This document shows, piece by piece, positions 19,470 to 28,472 of a stretch of 64,000 nt of DNA. Position numbers and translations under genes: made by a program. The DNA comes from Clostridiales bacterium (GTDB lineage Bacteria; Bacillota; Desulfotomaculia; Desulfotomaculales; VENG01): assembly GCA_021736985.1 (NCBI GenBank), contig JAIPEW010000011.1, positions 17,512 to 81,511 of the forward strand. Direction: 5' to 3'. Position 1 is the stretch's first letter. Each line of letters starts with the position of its first letter. The notes beneath the pieces were generated by a model. The model was not told the DNA's origin, did no database searches, and saw nothing but the letters and a program-made list of their open reading frames with translations.

Positions 19470-19523
19470 AATAAATAAACTGTATACAACGAGAGAAAAT
19501 TCAAAGGGAGGAAAACCGAGCGG

Positions 19524-21206
19524 ATGACCACAAACAGTGAATCCTCTTCTAATTTTATAAAAAATATTATAAAAGAGGACTTAAAGAACAATAAAAATAA
19601 CGGCAGGGTCCATACCAGGTTCCCGCCCGAGCCAAATGGTTATTTGCATATCGGGCATGCCAAGTCCATATGTCTCAATTTCGGCATTGCTGAAGAGTTT
19701 GGTGGGTTGTGCAATTTACGGTTTGACGATACTAACCCTGTTAAAGAAGATGTTGAATATATTGAATCCATCAAGGAAGATGTGCGGTGGCTGGGTTTTG
19801 ATTGGGATAAACGCCTTTTTTATGCATCGGATTATTTTGATAAATTATACCAGTACGCAGTTGAATTAATTAAAGCAGAAAAAGCTTACGTGTGCGACTT
19901 AACCCTGGAAGAGATCAGGGAATACAGGGGCACTTTAACCGAGCCGGGAAAAGAAAGTCCCTACCGTGAGCGTACTATTGAAGAAAACCTGGATTTATTT
20001 GAGAAAATGAAAGCAGGTTTTTTTGCAGATGGTTCCCGGGTGCTCCGGGCTAAAATAGATATGGCGTCTCCTAACTTGAATATGCGCGACCCGGTTATAT
20101 ATCGTATTCAGCGGGGAAATCATTACAGGACAGGTGACAGGTGGTGCATATATCCCATGTATGATTTCGCACACCCGTTATCAGATGCTGTAGAAGGAGT
20201 CACGCATTCAATATGCTCCCTGGAGTTTGCTGATCACCGTCCCTTGTATGACTGGATAATTGAAACCTTGAACATAGAACAGCCCCCGCAGCAAATGGAA
20301 TTTGCACGGCTGAATTTAAGCAGTACAGTTATGAGTAAACGTAAACTGCGTGAACTGGTAGACCACGGGTATGTAGACGGCTGGGATGACCCCCGGTTGC
20401 CGACTATATCAGGCTTAAGGCGGCGCGGTTATACGCCGGATTCTATACGTGATTTTTGCGAACGTATCGGAGTTGCTAAAGCTAACAGTATTGTCAATAT
20501 AGCCATGTTAGAACACTGCGTCAGGGAAGAACTGAATTACAGCGTTCAGCGCGTCATGGCAGTGCTGCGCCCGCTTAAAATAGTTATAGAAAATTATCCG
20601 GAAAACAAGGTGGAAATGCTGGATGCAGAAAATAACCCCGAGGACCCGGGCGCCGGGTTGCGTAAAATACCCTTTTCACGCGTATTATATGTTGAGCAGG
20701 GAGATTTTCGTGAAGACCCGCCTAAAAAGTTTTTCCGCCTTGCTCCCGGCCGGGAAGTGCGCTTAAAGCATGCTTATATTATAAAATGTGAGCGAGCTGT
20801 TAAGGATGAACAAACCGGTGAAATAAAAGAGCTGCACTGTACTTACGATCCGGATACCCGCAGTGGTTCCGGGGAAACCCGCAAAGTCAAGGGGACTTTG
20901 CACTGGGTTTCTGCTGCACATGCAGTTGAAGCAGAAGTGCGCCTGTATGACAACCTTTTTCTAAAAGAAAACCCGGATGAAGATGATGATTTTAAGGCCA
21001 GCCTTAATAAAGATTCACTGGAAACACTCACATCCTGTATGGTTGAGCCCGAGCTAAAAGATCCTGTCCCGGGAACCAGGTACCAGTTTTTGAGGCACGG
21101 GTACTTCTGTGTTGATACTTATTCCGGCAGTGATAAACCGGTATTCAACCGGATAGTATCGCTAAAAGATACCTGGGCTAAAATTCAAAAAGCACAGGGC
21201 AAATAG
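19524..21206 (+). CDS. glnS: Glutaminyl-tRNA synthetase
   Basis: 560 residues, usual length for bacterial GlnRS. Class I motifs: [16 protein letters not shown] (HIGH box, about residue 38) and [11 protein letters not shown] (KMSKS box), with the GlnRS-type C-terminal beta barrels. It charges tRNA-Gln directly. Many Firmicutes lack GlnRS and make Gln-tRNA by amidation, so its presence and its position inside an arginine cluster are notable and suggest acquisition. GGGAGG is 13 bases before the ATG, a long spacing. A terminator follows, so it may be its own unit. Confidence 0.96.
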   Translation: MTTNSESSSNFIKNIIKEDLKNNKNNGRVHTRFPPEPNGYLHIGHAKSICLNFGIAEEFGGLCNLRFDDTNPVKEDVEYIESIKEDVRWLGFDWDKRLFYASDYFDKLYQYAVELIKAEKAYVCDLTLEEIREYRGTLTEPGKESPYRERTIEENLDLFEKMKAGFFADGSRVLRAKIDMASPNLNMRDPVIYRIQRGNHYRTGDRWCIYPMYDFAHPLSDAVEGVTHSICSLEFADHRPLYDWIIETLNIEQPPQQMEFARLNLSSTVMSKRKLRELVDHGYVDGWDDPRLPTISGLRRRGYTPDSIRDFCERIGVAKANSIVNIAMLEHCVREELNYSVQRVMAVLRPLKIVIENYPENKVEMLDAENNPEDPGAGLRKIPFSRVLYVEQGDFREDPPKKFFRLAPGREVRLKHAYIIKCERAVKDEQTGEIKELHCTYDPDTRSGSGETRKVKGTLHWVSAAHAVEAEVRLYDNLFLKENPDEDDDFKASLNKDSLETLTSCMVEPELKDPVPGTRYQFLRHGYFCVDTYSGSDKPVFNRIVSLKDTWAKIQKAQGK

Positions 21207-21215
21207 GACATTTCA

Positions 21216-21253
21216 AAAAGCCGTGTAGTAAAAATATTTCTACACGGCTTTTT
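21216..21253 (+). terminator. Rho-independent terminator after glnS
   Basis: AAAAAGCCGTGTAG and CTACACGGCTTTTT form a 14-bp stem with an AT-rich loop, ending in T5. Confidence 0.9.
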
Positions 21254-21256
21254 AAA

Positions 21257-21297
21257 ATAAGTAAAAAATCGTGCCTGGTACATTTTTTTACTTATTG
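21257..21297. repeat. AATAAGT...ACTTATT hairpin, copy 2
   Basis: AATAAGTAAAAAATCGTGCC pairs with a matching ACTTATT arm. It is almost the same as the hairpin at 8040 and shares GTGCCTG with the one at 24248. It stands right behind the glnS terminator and before argH. Confidence 0.7.
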
Positions 21298-21327
21298 CTG
21301 GAAAAATAATGTAAGGAGAGAGTTTAC

Positions 21328-22716
21328 TTGGGTAAATTATGGTCCGGTCGATTTCAAAAAGAAACAGATAGGCTGGTAGATGATTTTCACTCGTCTATAC
21401 CATTTGATAAAAGATTATATAAATTTGATATTGAAGGCAGCATTGCTCATGCAAAAATGCTGGCCAAATGTGAAATTATAACTATTGAAGAATCTAAAGA
21501 GATTGTCCAGGGATTGCAGGAAGTCTTAAAAGACATAGAAGACGGAAATGTTGATTTTTCTATAGAGGCCGAGGATATTCATATGAACGTTGAGCAGCTG
21601 CTGACTGCTAAGATAGGTTCACTGGGTAAAAAGCTGCATACCGGCCGAAGCCGCAATGACCAGGTAGCACTGGATATGCACATGTATGTAAAGGAAGAGG
21701 CAAAAGAAGTTTTGCAGTACCTGCGCAAACTGCAGGAAACTCTTTTGAGCCTGGCAGAAAAGCATATAAATACGGTGATGCCCGGGTATACTCATATGCA
21801 GCGGGCCCAACCCGTAACTTTTGCTCACCACTTGCTGGCGTACTTTGAAATGTTCGACCGCGATGTGGAAAGAGTGCAGGATTGTTATAAGCGTGCCGAC
21901 GTAATGCCGTTGGGAGCAGGGGCCCTGGCCGGGACAACCTTTCCGCTGGACAGGGAATTCGTCGCTACTGAGCTGGGATTTGGCGCTGCTGCAAAGAACA
22001 GCCTGGACGCAGTTAGCGACCGCGATTTTGTTATTGAGTTTATCTCCTGTGCTTCCTTAATAATGATGCACTTAAGCCGCTTTTGCGAGGAAATTATACT
22101 CTGGTCTACTGCCGAGTTTGACTTTATAGAGCTGGATGATTCTTACAGTACGGGCAGCAGCATGATGCCGCAGAAAAAAAACCCCGATGTAGCTGAATTA
22201 ATACGGGGAAAAAGCGGTAGGGTTTTTGGCTCGCTGCAGGGAATGCTGACTACTTTAAAAGGACTGCCGCTGGCATATAACAAGGATATGCAGGAAGACA
22301 AGGAACCCCTTTTTGACGCAGCAGATACTGTTAAAAAAAGTCTTCTGGTTTTCAGGCCCATGCTCGCAACTATGAAAGTAAAAGAAAATACCATGGCCAG
22401 GGCTGCTGGCAAAGGTTTTACCAATGCTACCGACATGGCAGATTACCTGGTAAACATGGGGCTTGCTTTCAGAGAGGCCCACGAAGTAGTAGGAAAAATT
22501 GTATTGTACTGCATTGAAAACAATAAAGACCTGGAGAATACAACCCTGGAGGAATATAAGCAGTTTAGCAGTGTAATTGAAAGCGATATTTATAACTTTA
22601 TTTCAGTGGACAAGTGTGTGTCGGCCCGTAAAATTTATGGCGGCCCGGCACCGGAAACAGTGAAAGAATGTATTTCTCAAAAACGTGAAAAATTAAGCAA
22701 AAATGAAGTTCTATAA
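21328..22716 (+). CDS. argH: Argininosuccinate lyase
   Basis: 462 residues. Family motifs are [25 protein letters not shown] with catalytic His, and the fumarase/lyase signature [12 protein letters not shown]. It splits argininosuccinate to arginine and fumarate, the last step. TTG start with AAGGAGAGAG upstream. It is cut off from argG by glnS, a terminator and a hairpin repeat, so it may need its own promoter; I could not identify a clear one. Confidence 0.97.
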   Translation: MGKLWSGRFQKETDRLVDDFHSSIPFDKRLYKFDIEGSIAHAKMLAKCEIITIEESKEIVQGLQEVLKDIEDGNVDFSIEAEDIHMNVEQLLTAKIGSLGKKLHTGRSRNDQVALDMHMYVKEEAKEVLQYLRKLQETLLSLAEKHINTVMPGYTHMQRAQPVTFAHHLLAYFEMFDRDVERVQDCYKRADVMPLGAGALAGTTFPLDREFVATELGFGAAAKNSLDAVSDRDFVIEFISCASLIMMHLSRFCEEIILWSTAEFDFIELDDSYSTGSSMMPQKKNPDVAELIRGKSGRVFGSLQGMLTTLKGLPLAYNKDMQEDKEPLFDAADTVKKSLLVFRPMLATMKVKENTMARAAGKGFTNATDMADYLVNMGLAFREAHEVVGKIVLYCIENNKDLENTTLEEYKQFSSVIESDIYNFISVDKCVSARKIYGGPAPETVKECISQKREKLSKNEVL

Positions 22717-22734
22717 GTTGGGAGAGGGTATGCC

Positions 22735-24240
22735 TTGGACTGGAGACAACTGGTTGTAAGTGCATTTGTAGGTGCTGTTATCGGCTATACTACCAACTGG
22801 ATAGCAATAAAAATGCTTTTTCGACCGCTTGCGGCAAAATATTTGCTGGGACTCCGCCTTCCTTTTACACCCGGAGTAATACCTAAAGAAAAAGGTCGCC
22901 TGGCCAGGAGCATAGGTGATGTAGTTAGCGATCACCTCTTAACCAATGAAAATATATCTAAGAAACTGCAGGCACCTGAAATAGAAAATAAATTTATATC
23001 TTATTTAAAAGATAAAATTGAAGAATCAAGCAGTAAAACTATTGGTGAAGTTCTTTTTGTACTGGGTACAGCCAGGGAAGAAGTGCTTGCATTTATAAAG
23101 AAACCTTTTCTGGCAGCGCTTCGAAACGAGAAATTGCAAAATTATTTAGCAGCTGGGTTGACTCCCGGAGTAATGTCTTTGCTTGCGCGCTGCCCGGCAG
23201 AAATGACCGGTACTGAAGACTTTTATAGAGCTAAAAAAGGTATTATAAGCTTTTTAAAAAGGGAGAGTACTCGCAGTTCCCTTAAAGATTTTTTAAGAAA
23301 TAAAAGCGCCGGGTGGTCTCAGAGTACTCTTACCCTGAAAGAAGCCCTGCCGGGGCCCCTGGTAGAAGGAATAAGATATTATATAAACAAGTTTGGCCCT
23401 CGCGTGATTATTGTAATACAGGATTACCTGGAATTGCCGGAGACTAAAAACTTGCTTGTCGAGCGTATTGAAAAGTTTTTTGAACGGAACACTGTTAACA
23501 AGTTCATGGGGAATGTACTTGTATTAATGGGAAAGGAACCAGGGCAACTTGCCGACAGTATTGTAGATGAAGTAGCAGACTTTTTTAGCGGGGAAAAAAA
23601 CCGGGAATTATTAATGAAAAAGATAGAAGTATTATTTGAGCAAATGCTGGACCAGCGTATATGTGATATTATTTCTGGTCTGGACAGCGAAACCCGGCAG
23701 CATATATTTGATGCCCTGGGAGATTATACTGTAAACAAGATTCTGTCTGAGAAAGTTATAAGTGATATTCTAGAAACCGTAGAAGACAACTTGCAGAATT
23801 CAGGTATAACCTGGAAAGAATTGTTAGGCGCAGATGACTGTAAGGTAGAAAAATATTTACAAAGAGTAATTAATAAAATTAGCAGCAGCCCGGGATTTGA
23901 AGATCGTGCAGCAGATTTATTGAATTATTTTGCAGGCTATCTTTTTAAAATCAGGATTTCAGATGTACTGCAGTTTACTGCTTATAATAATTCAACCCCG
24001 GTTAAAGAAAAGATGCTGTATTATTACAGGTATATTGTAAAATATCACCTGCCCGGTATTTTAGATTTTATTAATGTAAACAATATTGTCCGGCAGAGGG
24101 TGGACGAGCTGGACGTACAGCAGGTAGAAGAATTACTGCTGCATATTATCCGGCGTGAACTGGTGGCCATTACGTGGCTTGGAGCTGTACTGGGTGCTTT
24201 TTTAGGTATAACCATGGTAGTTTTACAGGTTTTTGCGTAA
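22735..24240 (+). CDS. DUF445 family membrane protein (YheB-like)
   Basis: 501 residues. The N-terminus holds a membrane helix and the DUF445 signature (FVGAVIGYTTNWIAIKMLF, then PFTPGVIPKEKGRLA). The middle is long and helical, and a second membrane helix ends the protein (WLGAVLGAFLGITMVVLQV), a hairpin-like topology with the bulk on one side of the membrane. It is longer than compact DUF445 members. The function is unknown; B. subtilis YheB is the closest known type. TTG start with GGGAGAGGGT upstream, 18 bases after argH, so it probably rides on the argH transcript. Confidence 0.85.
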   Translation: MDWRQLVVSAFVGAVIGYTTNWIAIKMLFRPLAAKYLLGLRLPFTPGVIPKEKGRLARSIGDVVSDHLLTNENISKKLQAPEIENKFISYLKDKIEESSSKTIGEVLFVLGTAREEVLAFIKKPFLAALRNEKLQNYLAAGLTPGVMSLLARCPAEMTGTEDFYRAKKGIISFLKRESTRSSLKDFLRNKSAGWSQSTLTLKEALPGPLVEGIRYYINKFGPRVIIVIQDYLELPETKNLLVERIEKFFERNTVNKFMGNVLVLMGKEPGQLADSIVDEVADFFSGEKNRELLMKKIEVLFEQMLDQRICDIISGLDSETRQHIFDALGDYTVNKILSEKVISDILETVEDNLQNSGITWKELLGADDCKVEKYLQRVINKISSSPGFEDRAADLLNYFAGYLFKIRISDVLQFTAYNNSTPVKEKMLYYYRYIVKYHLPGILDFINVNNIVRQRVDELDVQQVEELLLHIIRRELVAITWLGAVLGAFLGITMVVLQVFA

Positions 24241-24247
24241 GTTTAGA

Positions 24248-24276
24248 AATAAGTTGGTGCCTGTCACCAACTTATT
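24248..24276. repeat. AATAAGT...ACTTATT hairpin, copy 3; probable terminator
   Basis: AATAAGTTGGTG and CACCAACTTATT form a perfect 12-bp stem around CCTGT. It lies 8 bases after the DUF445 stop. It shares the AATAAGT ends and the GTGCCTG core with the copies at 8040 and 21257. Confidence 0.75.
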
Positions 24277-24304
24277 AAATAAAGCAGCTTTTCCTTGGTT
24301 TATA

Positions 24305-24333
24305 TTTACTTGTACATTAGAGACTGGTATAAT
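24305..24333 (+). promoter_or_regulatory. Promoter upstream of the cooC-like gene
   Basis: TTTACT, 17 bases, then TATAAT preceded by TGG (TG-extended -10). Transcription would start near 24340 and include the structured leader at 24371-24426. Confidence 0.55.
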
Positions 24334-24370
24334 AATTTTTAAGAATAATTTAATAATTGTAATAATCCAG

Positions 24371-24426
24371 GTCACGAAGGCCTTTTAACAACCTGAAGGT
24401 TGACAAGGGGATACGTGGCTTTTTTT
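24371..24426 (+). promoter_or_regulatory. Structured leader ending in a terminator, before the cooC-like gene
   Basis: A three-tier stem can be drawn: GTCACG/CGTGGC outside, CCTTTT/AAGGGG in the middle and CAACC/GGTTG capped by TGAA, followed by T7. It has the form of an intrinsic terminator. It is downstream of a good promoter, so it could be an attenuator or riboswitch-like element rather than the end of DUF445. It matches no riboswitch class known to me. Confidence 0.5.
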
Positions 24427-24472
24427 GTAGGTGTAAATTTTCTAAGAAAATTTAAAAAAGGAGGACTAAAAT

Positions 24473-25255
24473 ATGCCCAAGGTAATTGTTTGCGGACGTG
24501 GAGGCAGCGGGAAGAGTACACTGGTGACTATTCTGGCAAAATCATTAAGTAAGCGGGGCAAAGTTTTGGTTGTCGATACAGATGAATCCAATCTTGGCCT
24601 GAGCAGGATGCTTGGCCAGAATCAGCCGGAAATGAGTTTGATGAACTCACTGGGTGGTAAATCAGTAGTAAGGGAAAAATTACTTGCATCTCTGAAGGGA
24701 GAAAAAACTGAGCAGGAAGGTTTTTTCCGGGAAGATTTATATCTTGATACCCTGCCCTCGGAGTGTGTTGGCTGGAACGGAACAATAGGTAATTTGCGTA
24801 TAGGTAAAATTGAGCACAGCAATGAAGGATGTGCCTGTCCTATGGGCTCAATCACCCGCTCGTTCTTAAAGGACTTGAAGGTAAAAGAAAATGAATGGGT
24901 GATAACAGATACTGAGGCAGGTGTTGAACATTTTGGCCGTGGTATACTGGAAGGTGCAGATGGTATTATTATGGTAGTGGACACATCTTACGAGTCAATC
25001 CTGCTGGCTGAAAAAGCTAAAAATCTGGTTGACGAGACAAACAAAAAGTTCTTTGTTGTTTTAAATAAAGTTGATGATGAAGTAGAATCTACCCTGCGCA
25101 ATGAATTAAGTGCAAGGGGTGTTGAAACCGGGGGAGTAATTAAATATTCCCCTGACATCAATAAGGCTAATTTTCTCGGAAAATCCCTCGAAACAGGTAT
25201 GCAGGGTGAGAACGTGGATGAATTGGTAAGTAATATTATAAATGTCATGAGTTAG
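24473..25255 (+). CDS. cooC: CooC-like nickel-insertion / MinD-type ATPase
   Basis: 260 residues of the SIMIBI P-loop class. The Walker A is GRGGSGKST (residues 8-16) with a signature Lys, switch motifs include DTDESNLGL, and a Cys-X-Cys (CACPMG, about residues 120-122) is at the place where CooC binds Ni or Zn across its dimer. CooC matures carbon monoxide dehydrogenase. No CODH gene is in the window, so the client is inferred. AAGGAGG precedes the ATG. It has its own promoter with a structured leader, is single, and is followed by the ilv promoter. Confidence 0.75.
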   Translation: MPKVIVCGRGGSGKSTLVTILAKSLSKRGKVLVVDTDESNLGLSRMLGQNQPEMSLMNSLGGKSVVREKLLASLKGEKTEQEGFFREDLYLDTLPSECVGWNGTIGNLRIGKIEHSNEGCACPMGSITRSFLKDLKVKENEWVITDTEAGVEHFGRGILEGADGIIMVVDTSYESILLAEKAKNLVDETNKKFFVVLNKVDDEVESTLRNELSARGVETGGVIKYSPDINKANFLGKSLETGMQGENVDELVSNIINVMS

Positions 25256-25306
25256 TTGTTGCCCTGAAGATGATTTTAAATATTCTTTAAACTCAGTAAA
25301 AAACTG

Positions 25307-25335
25307 TTGACCGCGGTTAAGTTTTGAGGTATACT
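25307..25335 (+). promoter_or_regulatory. Promoter of the ilv-leu operon
   Basis: TTGACC, exactly 17 bases, then TATACT. It starts transcription about 10 bases before the T-box leader and is the only good promoter seen ahead of the 14-kb branched-chain block. Confidence 0.75.
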
Positions 25336-25344
25336 TTGACAATA

Positions 25345-25630
25345 AATTAAAAGGTAATGGTTATGAAGGGGATCTTAGCTTGCCAGTCGCGCTGCAGAGA
25401 GCCGGGAAAGCTGCAAACCGGTGCCGGCACAAGTGAAACATCGCCCCGGAACTGTCCTGTTGAACATGCTGCTTAGTAGGCAGGACCGGGTTAACGGGCC
25501 CGTTAAAGAAACCGGGTGTCTTATGGACACACAAGGTGGTTCTTGTTTGAGAGCAAACAGGGTGGTACCGCGTGAGGTAATCAGACCTCCCGTCCCTGGC
25601 ATTTTTTGCCAGGCGCGGGGGGTTTTTTAA
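25345..25630 (+). promoter_or_regulatory. T-box riboswitch, branched-chain amino acid (specifier probably AUC, Ile)
   Basis: The T-box core AGGGTGGTACCGCG is at 25559-25572. It is followed by a terminator whose stem is CCTCCCG..CCTGGC against GCCAGG..CGGGGGG and then T6 (to 25629). Upstream, a GC-rich stem I can be drawn; on its 3' side GTGAAACATCGCCCC places ATC in the specifier position, reading isoleucine. Uncharged tRNA-Ile would stabilise the antiterminator and let RNA polymerase enter ilvE. The class is certain; the specifier assignment is from manual alignment. Confidence 0.93.
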
Positions 25631-25713
25631 TTTATAATTAGATAGTTTAAAAAGTTATTGTTTTTCTGATAGTGTTAGAGCTTATTATAAAATTGTTACA
25701 GGGGTGTTGGATA

Positions 25714-26595
25714 ATGGGTTTAACTATTTACTTGGATGGAGATTTTGTACCACAGGAAAAAGCTGTAATTTCAGTATTTGATCACGGGCTTTTGTACGGT
25801 GACGGTGTTTTTGAGGGTATAAGAGCTTATAACAATCGCGTGTTTAGGTTGGAAGAACATATCGAACGCTTTTATGAATCGGCAAAAACTATAATGATGG
25901 ACCTTCCTATGAGCCAGGAAGAAATGGCTGATGTTGTTCTGGAAACTTGTCGCCGTAATAACTTGCAGGATGCGTACATACGCCTGGTTGCTACCAGGGG
26001 AGTGGGTGACCTGGGGTTGGATCCTCACAAGTGCGGTAAACCTACTATTTTTTGCATTGCTGCTTCTATTCAGCTTTATAACGAAGAATTGTATACAAAA
26101 GGATTGGAGCTAGTAACTGTACCTACCAGGCGTAATTTAGCCGAAGCTACTAACCCGCGGATAAAATCACTTAACTACTTGAATAATATTTTCGGCAAAA
26201 TAGAAGCCCACCTGGCCGGTGTTGCCGAGGCTATTATGATTAACCAGGAGGGTTACGTGGCTGAAGCTACTGGTGATAATCTTTTTATAGTTAAAAAAGG
26301 TAAATTAATAACACCTCCTATTCATGCAGGAATTTTAGAAGGGGTTACACGCAACTGCGTAATGGAGTTAGCCGTAGAAAAAGGTATAACCGTAGAAGAA
26401 AAGCTTTTTACCAGGCATGATATTTTTAATGCAGATGAGTGTTTTTTAACCGGGACTGCAGCAGAATGTATTCCAGTAATTAAAGTCGACGGCAGGGTTA
26501 TAGGCAGTGGTAAGCCGGGCGATATTACCTGGGATCTCATCTCAGCATTTCGCGAGCAGACACAAACAGACGGTCCTGTAATATTTAAAGAATAA
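25714..26595 (+). CDS. ilvE: Branched-chain amino acid aminotransferase
   Basis: 293 residues from ATG 25714 (CAGGGGTGTTGG upstream); a longer frame from 25672 has no binding site and a non-family N-terminus. Class IV PLP aminotransferase: SVFDHGLLYGDGVFEGIRAY at the start, KSLNYLNN with the cofactor Lys (about residue 160) and EATGDNLFIV. It moves amino groups between glutamate and the keto acids of Val, Leu and Ile. It is the first gene behind the T-box. Confidence 0.95.
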   Translation: MGLTIYLDGDFVPQEKAVISVFDHGLLYGDGVFEGIRAYNNRVFRLEEHIERFYESAKTIMMDLPMSQEEMADVVLETCRRNNLQDAYIRLVATRGVGDLGLDPHKCGKPTIFCIAASIQLYNEELYTKGLELVTVPTRRNLAEATNPRIKSLNYLNNIFGKIEAHLAGVAEAIMINQEGYVAEATGDNLFIVKKGKLITPPIHAGILEGVTRNCVMELAVEKGITVEEKLFTRHDIFNADECFLTGTAAECIPVIKVDGRVIGSGKPGDITWDLISAFREQTQTDGPVIFKE

Positions 26596-26620
26596 ATTAC
26601 TTTAATAATCACAAAGCAGC

Positions 26621-26724
26621 CAGCCTGTGTTGAGAAAAGGCTGGGGTAAAAGACAGAGCCCCGCGCATCTTGCGCGGGGCCGTTCCTAAAGCCGTACGGC
26701 AGTGGGGCCAAATCAAAGGAACCG
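26621..26724 (+). promoter_or_regulatory. Structured intergenic RNA candidate between ilvE and ilvD
   Basis: Three stems in a row: CAGCC/GGCTG, a strong GCCCCGCGC/GCGCGGGGC with a 5-nt loop (26658-26680), and CGTTCCT/AGGAACCG enclosing GCCGTACGGC. There is no T-run, so it is not an ordinary terminator. No T-box core and no ykkC (AGGGTTCC) or other riboswitch signature is visible. It could be a processing or stability element that sets the ilvE to ilvD ratio. Confidence 0.45.
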
Positions 26725-26781
26725 TAGTTTCAACAGTTACCATTTAATTAATAATCTAGCAAAATGTAGGAGGAGTTAGGC

Positions 26782-28440
26782 ATGCGAAGCGATATTATGA
26801 AGCAAGGACTGGATAGGGCACCTCATCGTTCATTGTGGAAAGCCCTGGGTATAACTGACCAGGAATTGGAACGCCCGCTGATAGGAGTTGTAAATTCCTT
26901 TAATGAGGTTGTTCCCGGACATGTACACTTAAAAGATATTACCAGCGGTGTAAAAAGAGGAATCTGCATGGCAGGAGGAACACCCCTGGAATTTTCTACA
27001 GTTGCTGTTTGCGACGGTATAGCCCAGGGCCACAGCGGCATGAAATATTCCCTGGCCAGCAGGGAGTTAATAGCTGATTCTATTGAATTAATGGCTTCTG
27101 CCCAGCCTTTTGACGGCCTGGTCATGGTTACTGCCTGTGATAAAGTTGTTCCGGGAATGCTCATGGCTGCTGCAAGACTCAATATACCTGCATTGATAGT
27201 CAGCGGCGGGCCCATGCTGGCAGGAAACCTGCACGGTAAGAAAACATCACTGGTTAATATTTTTGAAGCAGTAGGTGCTGTAAAGGCTGGCAAAATGTCG
27301 GAAGAAGAGCTGAAAGAACATGAAGAATCAGTATGCCCGGGATGTGGTTCCTGTGCCGGTATGTTTACGGCGAATTCAATGAATTGTCTTACTGAAGCCC
27401 TGGGAATGGCACTGCCCGGTAACGGTACTATACCTGCTGTATCAGCTGCCAGGCGCCGCATTGCCAAGGATTCAGGTATGAGGGTAGTCGAACTGGTAAA
27501 CGAGAATATAAAACCCTCTGACATACTATCTATTGAAGCTTTTGAAAATGCCCTGGCTGTAGATATGGCGCTGGGATGTTCTACTAACTCTGTGCTGCAT
27601 CTTCCTGCCGTGGCTAATGAAGCTGGCTTTAGTATTAATCTGGACAAAATAAACGAAGTTAGCGAGAGAACACCTAATCTTTGCCGGTTAAGCCCTGCCG
27701 GGGAATATCACGTAGAGGATCTGGATGAGGCAGGAGGAATTTCGGCGTTGCTGGCCCAGCTGGCCGGTAAAAATCTTTTAAAAACTGGTGTAAATACAGT
27801 TACCGGTCGTTCACTGGGGGAAAATATCAAAGGTGCATCTGTTCACAGAAGCGATGTGATACGCAGTATAGATGATCCGCATAGTTCCAGCGGTGGTATT
27901 GCTGTATTGCGCGGCAACCTGGCTCCTGAAGGTGCAGTGGTGAAAAAGTCGGCCGTGGCCTCGAAAATGTATACTCACCGGGGACCGGCGCGGGTATTTA
28001 ATTCAGAAGAGGAAGCTACTGAAGGTATTGCAAATGGCGTTATTCAAAAAGGTGACGTGGTTGTAATTCGCTACGAGGGCCCCAGGGGAGGCCCGGGGAT
28101 GCGTGAAATGCTGGGCCCGACTGCTACCCTGGCCGGAATGGGACTTGACCAGGATGTTGCACTCATAACTGATGGAAGGTTCAGCGGTGCTACCAGGGGT
28201 GCTTCTATAGGCCATATCTCACCCGAGGCAGCTGCCAGGGGAGCGATTGCAGCACTTCAAGACGGGGATATCATAAATATAGACATAGATAACTGCCGTT
28301 TGAATGTTGAACTGAGTGACGAGGATCTTTCTGCCCGGTTAGCTAACTGGACGGAACCGGAACCCAAGATTAATCATGGTTATCTTAGACGTTATGCGCG
28401 CATGGTAACTTCTGCAAGCACAGGTGCGGTCTTTAAATAG
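26782..28440 (+). CDS. ilvD: Dihydroxy-acid dehydratase
   Basis: 552 residues. Iron-sulfur ligand motifs [10 protein letters not shown] (about residue 120) and [19 protein letters not shown] (about 185), and C-terminal [10 protein letters not shown] and [10 protein letters not shown] with the catalytic Ser region. It dehydrates dihydroxy-isovalerate and dihydroxy-methylvalerate in Val/Leu and Ile synthesis. GGAGGAG precedes the ATG. It lies 186 bases after ilvE, separated by a structured element. Confidence 0.97.
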   Translation: MRSDIMKQGLDRAPHRSLWKALGITDQELERPLIGVVNSFNEVVPGHVHLKDITSGVKRGICMAGGTPLEFSTVAVCDGIAQGHSGMKYSLASRELIADSIELMASAQPFDGLVMVTACDKVVPGMLMAAARLNIPALIVSGGPMLAGNLHGKKTSLVNIFEAVGAVKAGKMSEEELKEHEESVCPGCGSCAGMFTANSMNCLTEALGMALPGNGTIPAVSAARRRIAKDSGMRVVELVNENIKPSDILSIEAFENALAVDMALGCSTNSVLHLPAVANEAGFSINLDKINEVSERTPNLCRLSPAGEYHVEDLDEAGGISALLAQLAGKNLLKTGVNTVTGRSLGENIKGASVHRSDVIRSIDDPHSSSGGIAVLRGNLAPEGAVVKKSAVASKMYTHRGPARVFNSEEEATEGIANGVIQKGDVVVIRYEGPRGGPGMREMLGPTATLAGMGLDQDVALITDGRFSGATRGASIGHISPEAAARGAIAALQDGDIINIDIDNCRLNVELSDEDLSARLANWTEPEPKINHGYLRRYARMVTSASTGAVFK

Positions 28441-28472
28441 TTTTTAAAAAGTATGCCGGAGGTGTATATAAA

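Larger units (their letters stand above)
19136..19523. other. 388-base gap between argG and glnS with a dispersed repeat
   Basis: Holds a copy of the 3'-end repeat (19142-19170), then purine-rich strings such as GGGTGAGAGTGGG and, on the other strand, GGAGGTGGGAAGTG. It ends with an extended -10 (TGGTATAAT, 19461-19469) that may start glnS. I see no gene. The repeated GTGGGAA-like words look like decayed repetitive DNA. Confidence 0.5.

Noticed and set aside
24371..24426. Known nickel/cobalt (NiCo) riboswitch for the cooC-like gene
   Set aside because: NiCo has a four-way junction with conserved G-rich loops; here there is only a single extended stem.
26621..26724. ppGpp/PRPP (ykkC-type) riboswitch, which often controls branched-chain genes
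   Set aside because: The conserved AGGGTTCC and CTGGTCC-type motifs are absent.
26823..27647. Long antisense open frame (274 codons) inside ilvD
   Set aside because: It mirrors the codon bias of ilvD, has no binding site and no family-like motif. The same holds for the long antisense frames in argB (15011-15694) and argJ (14233-14727).
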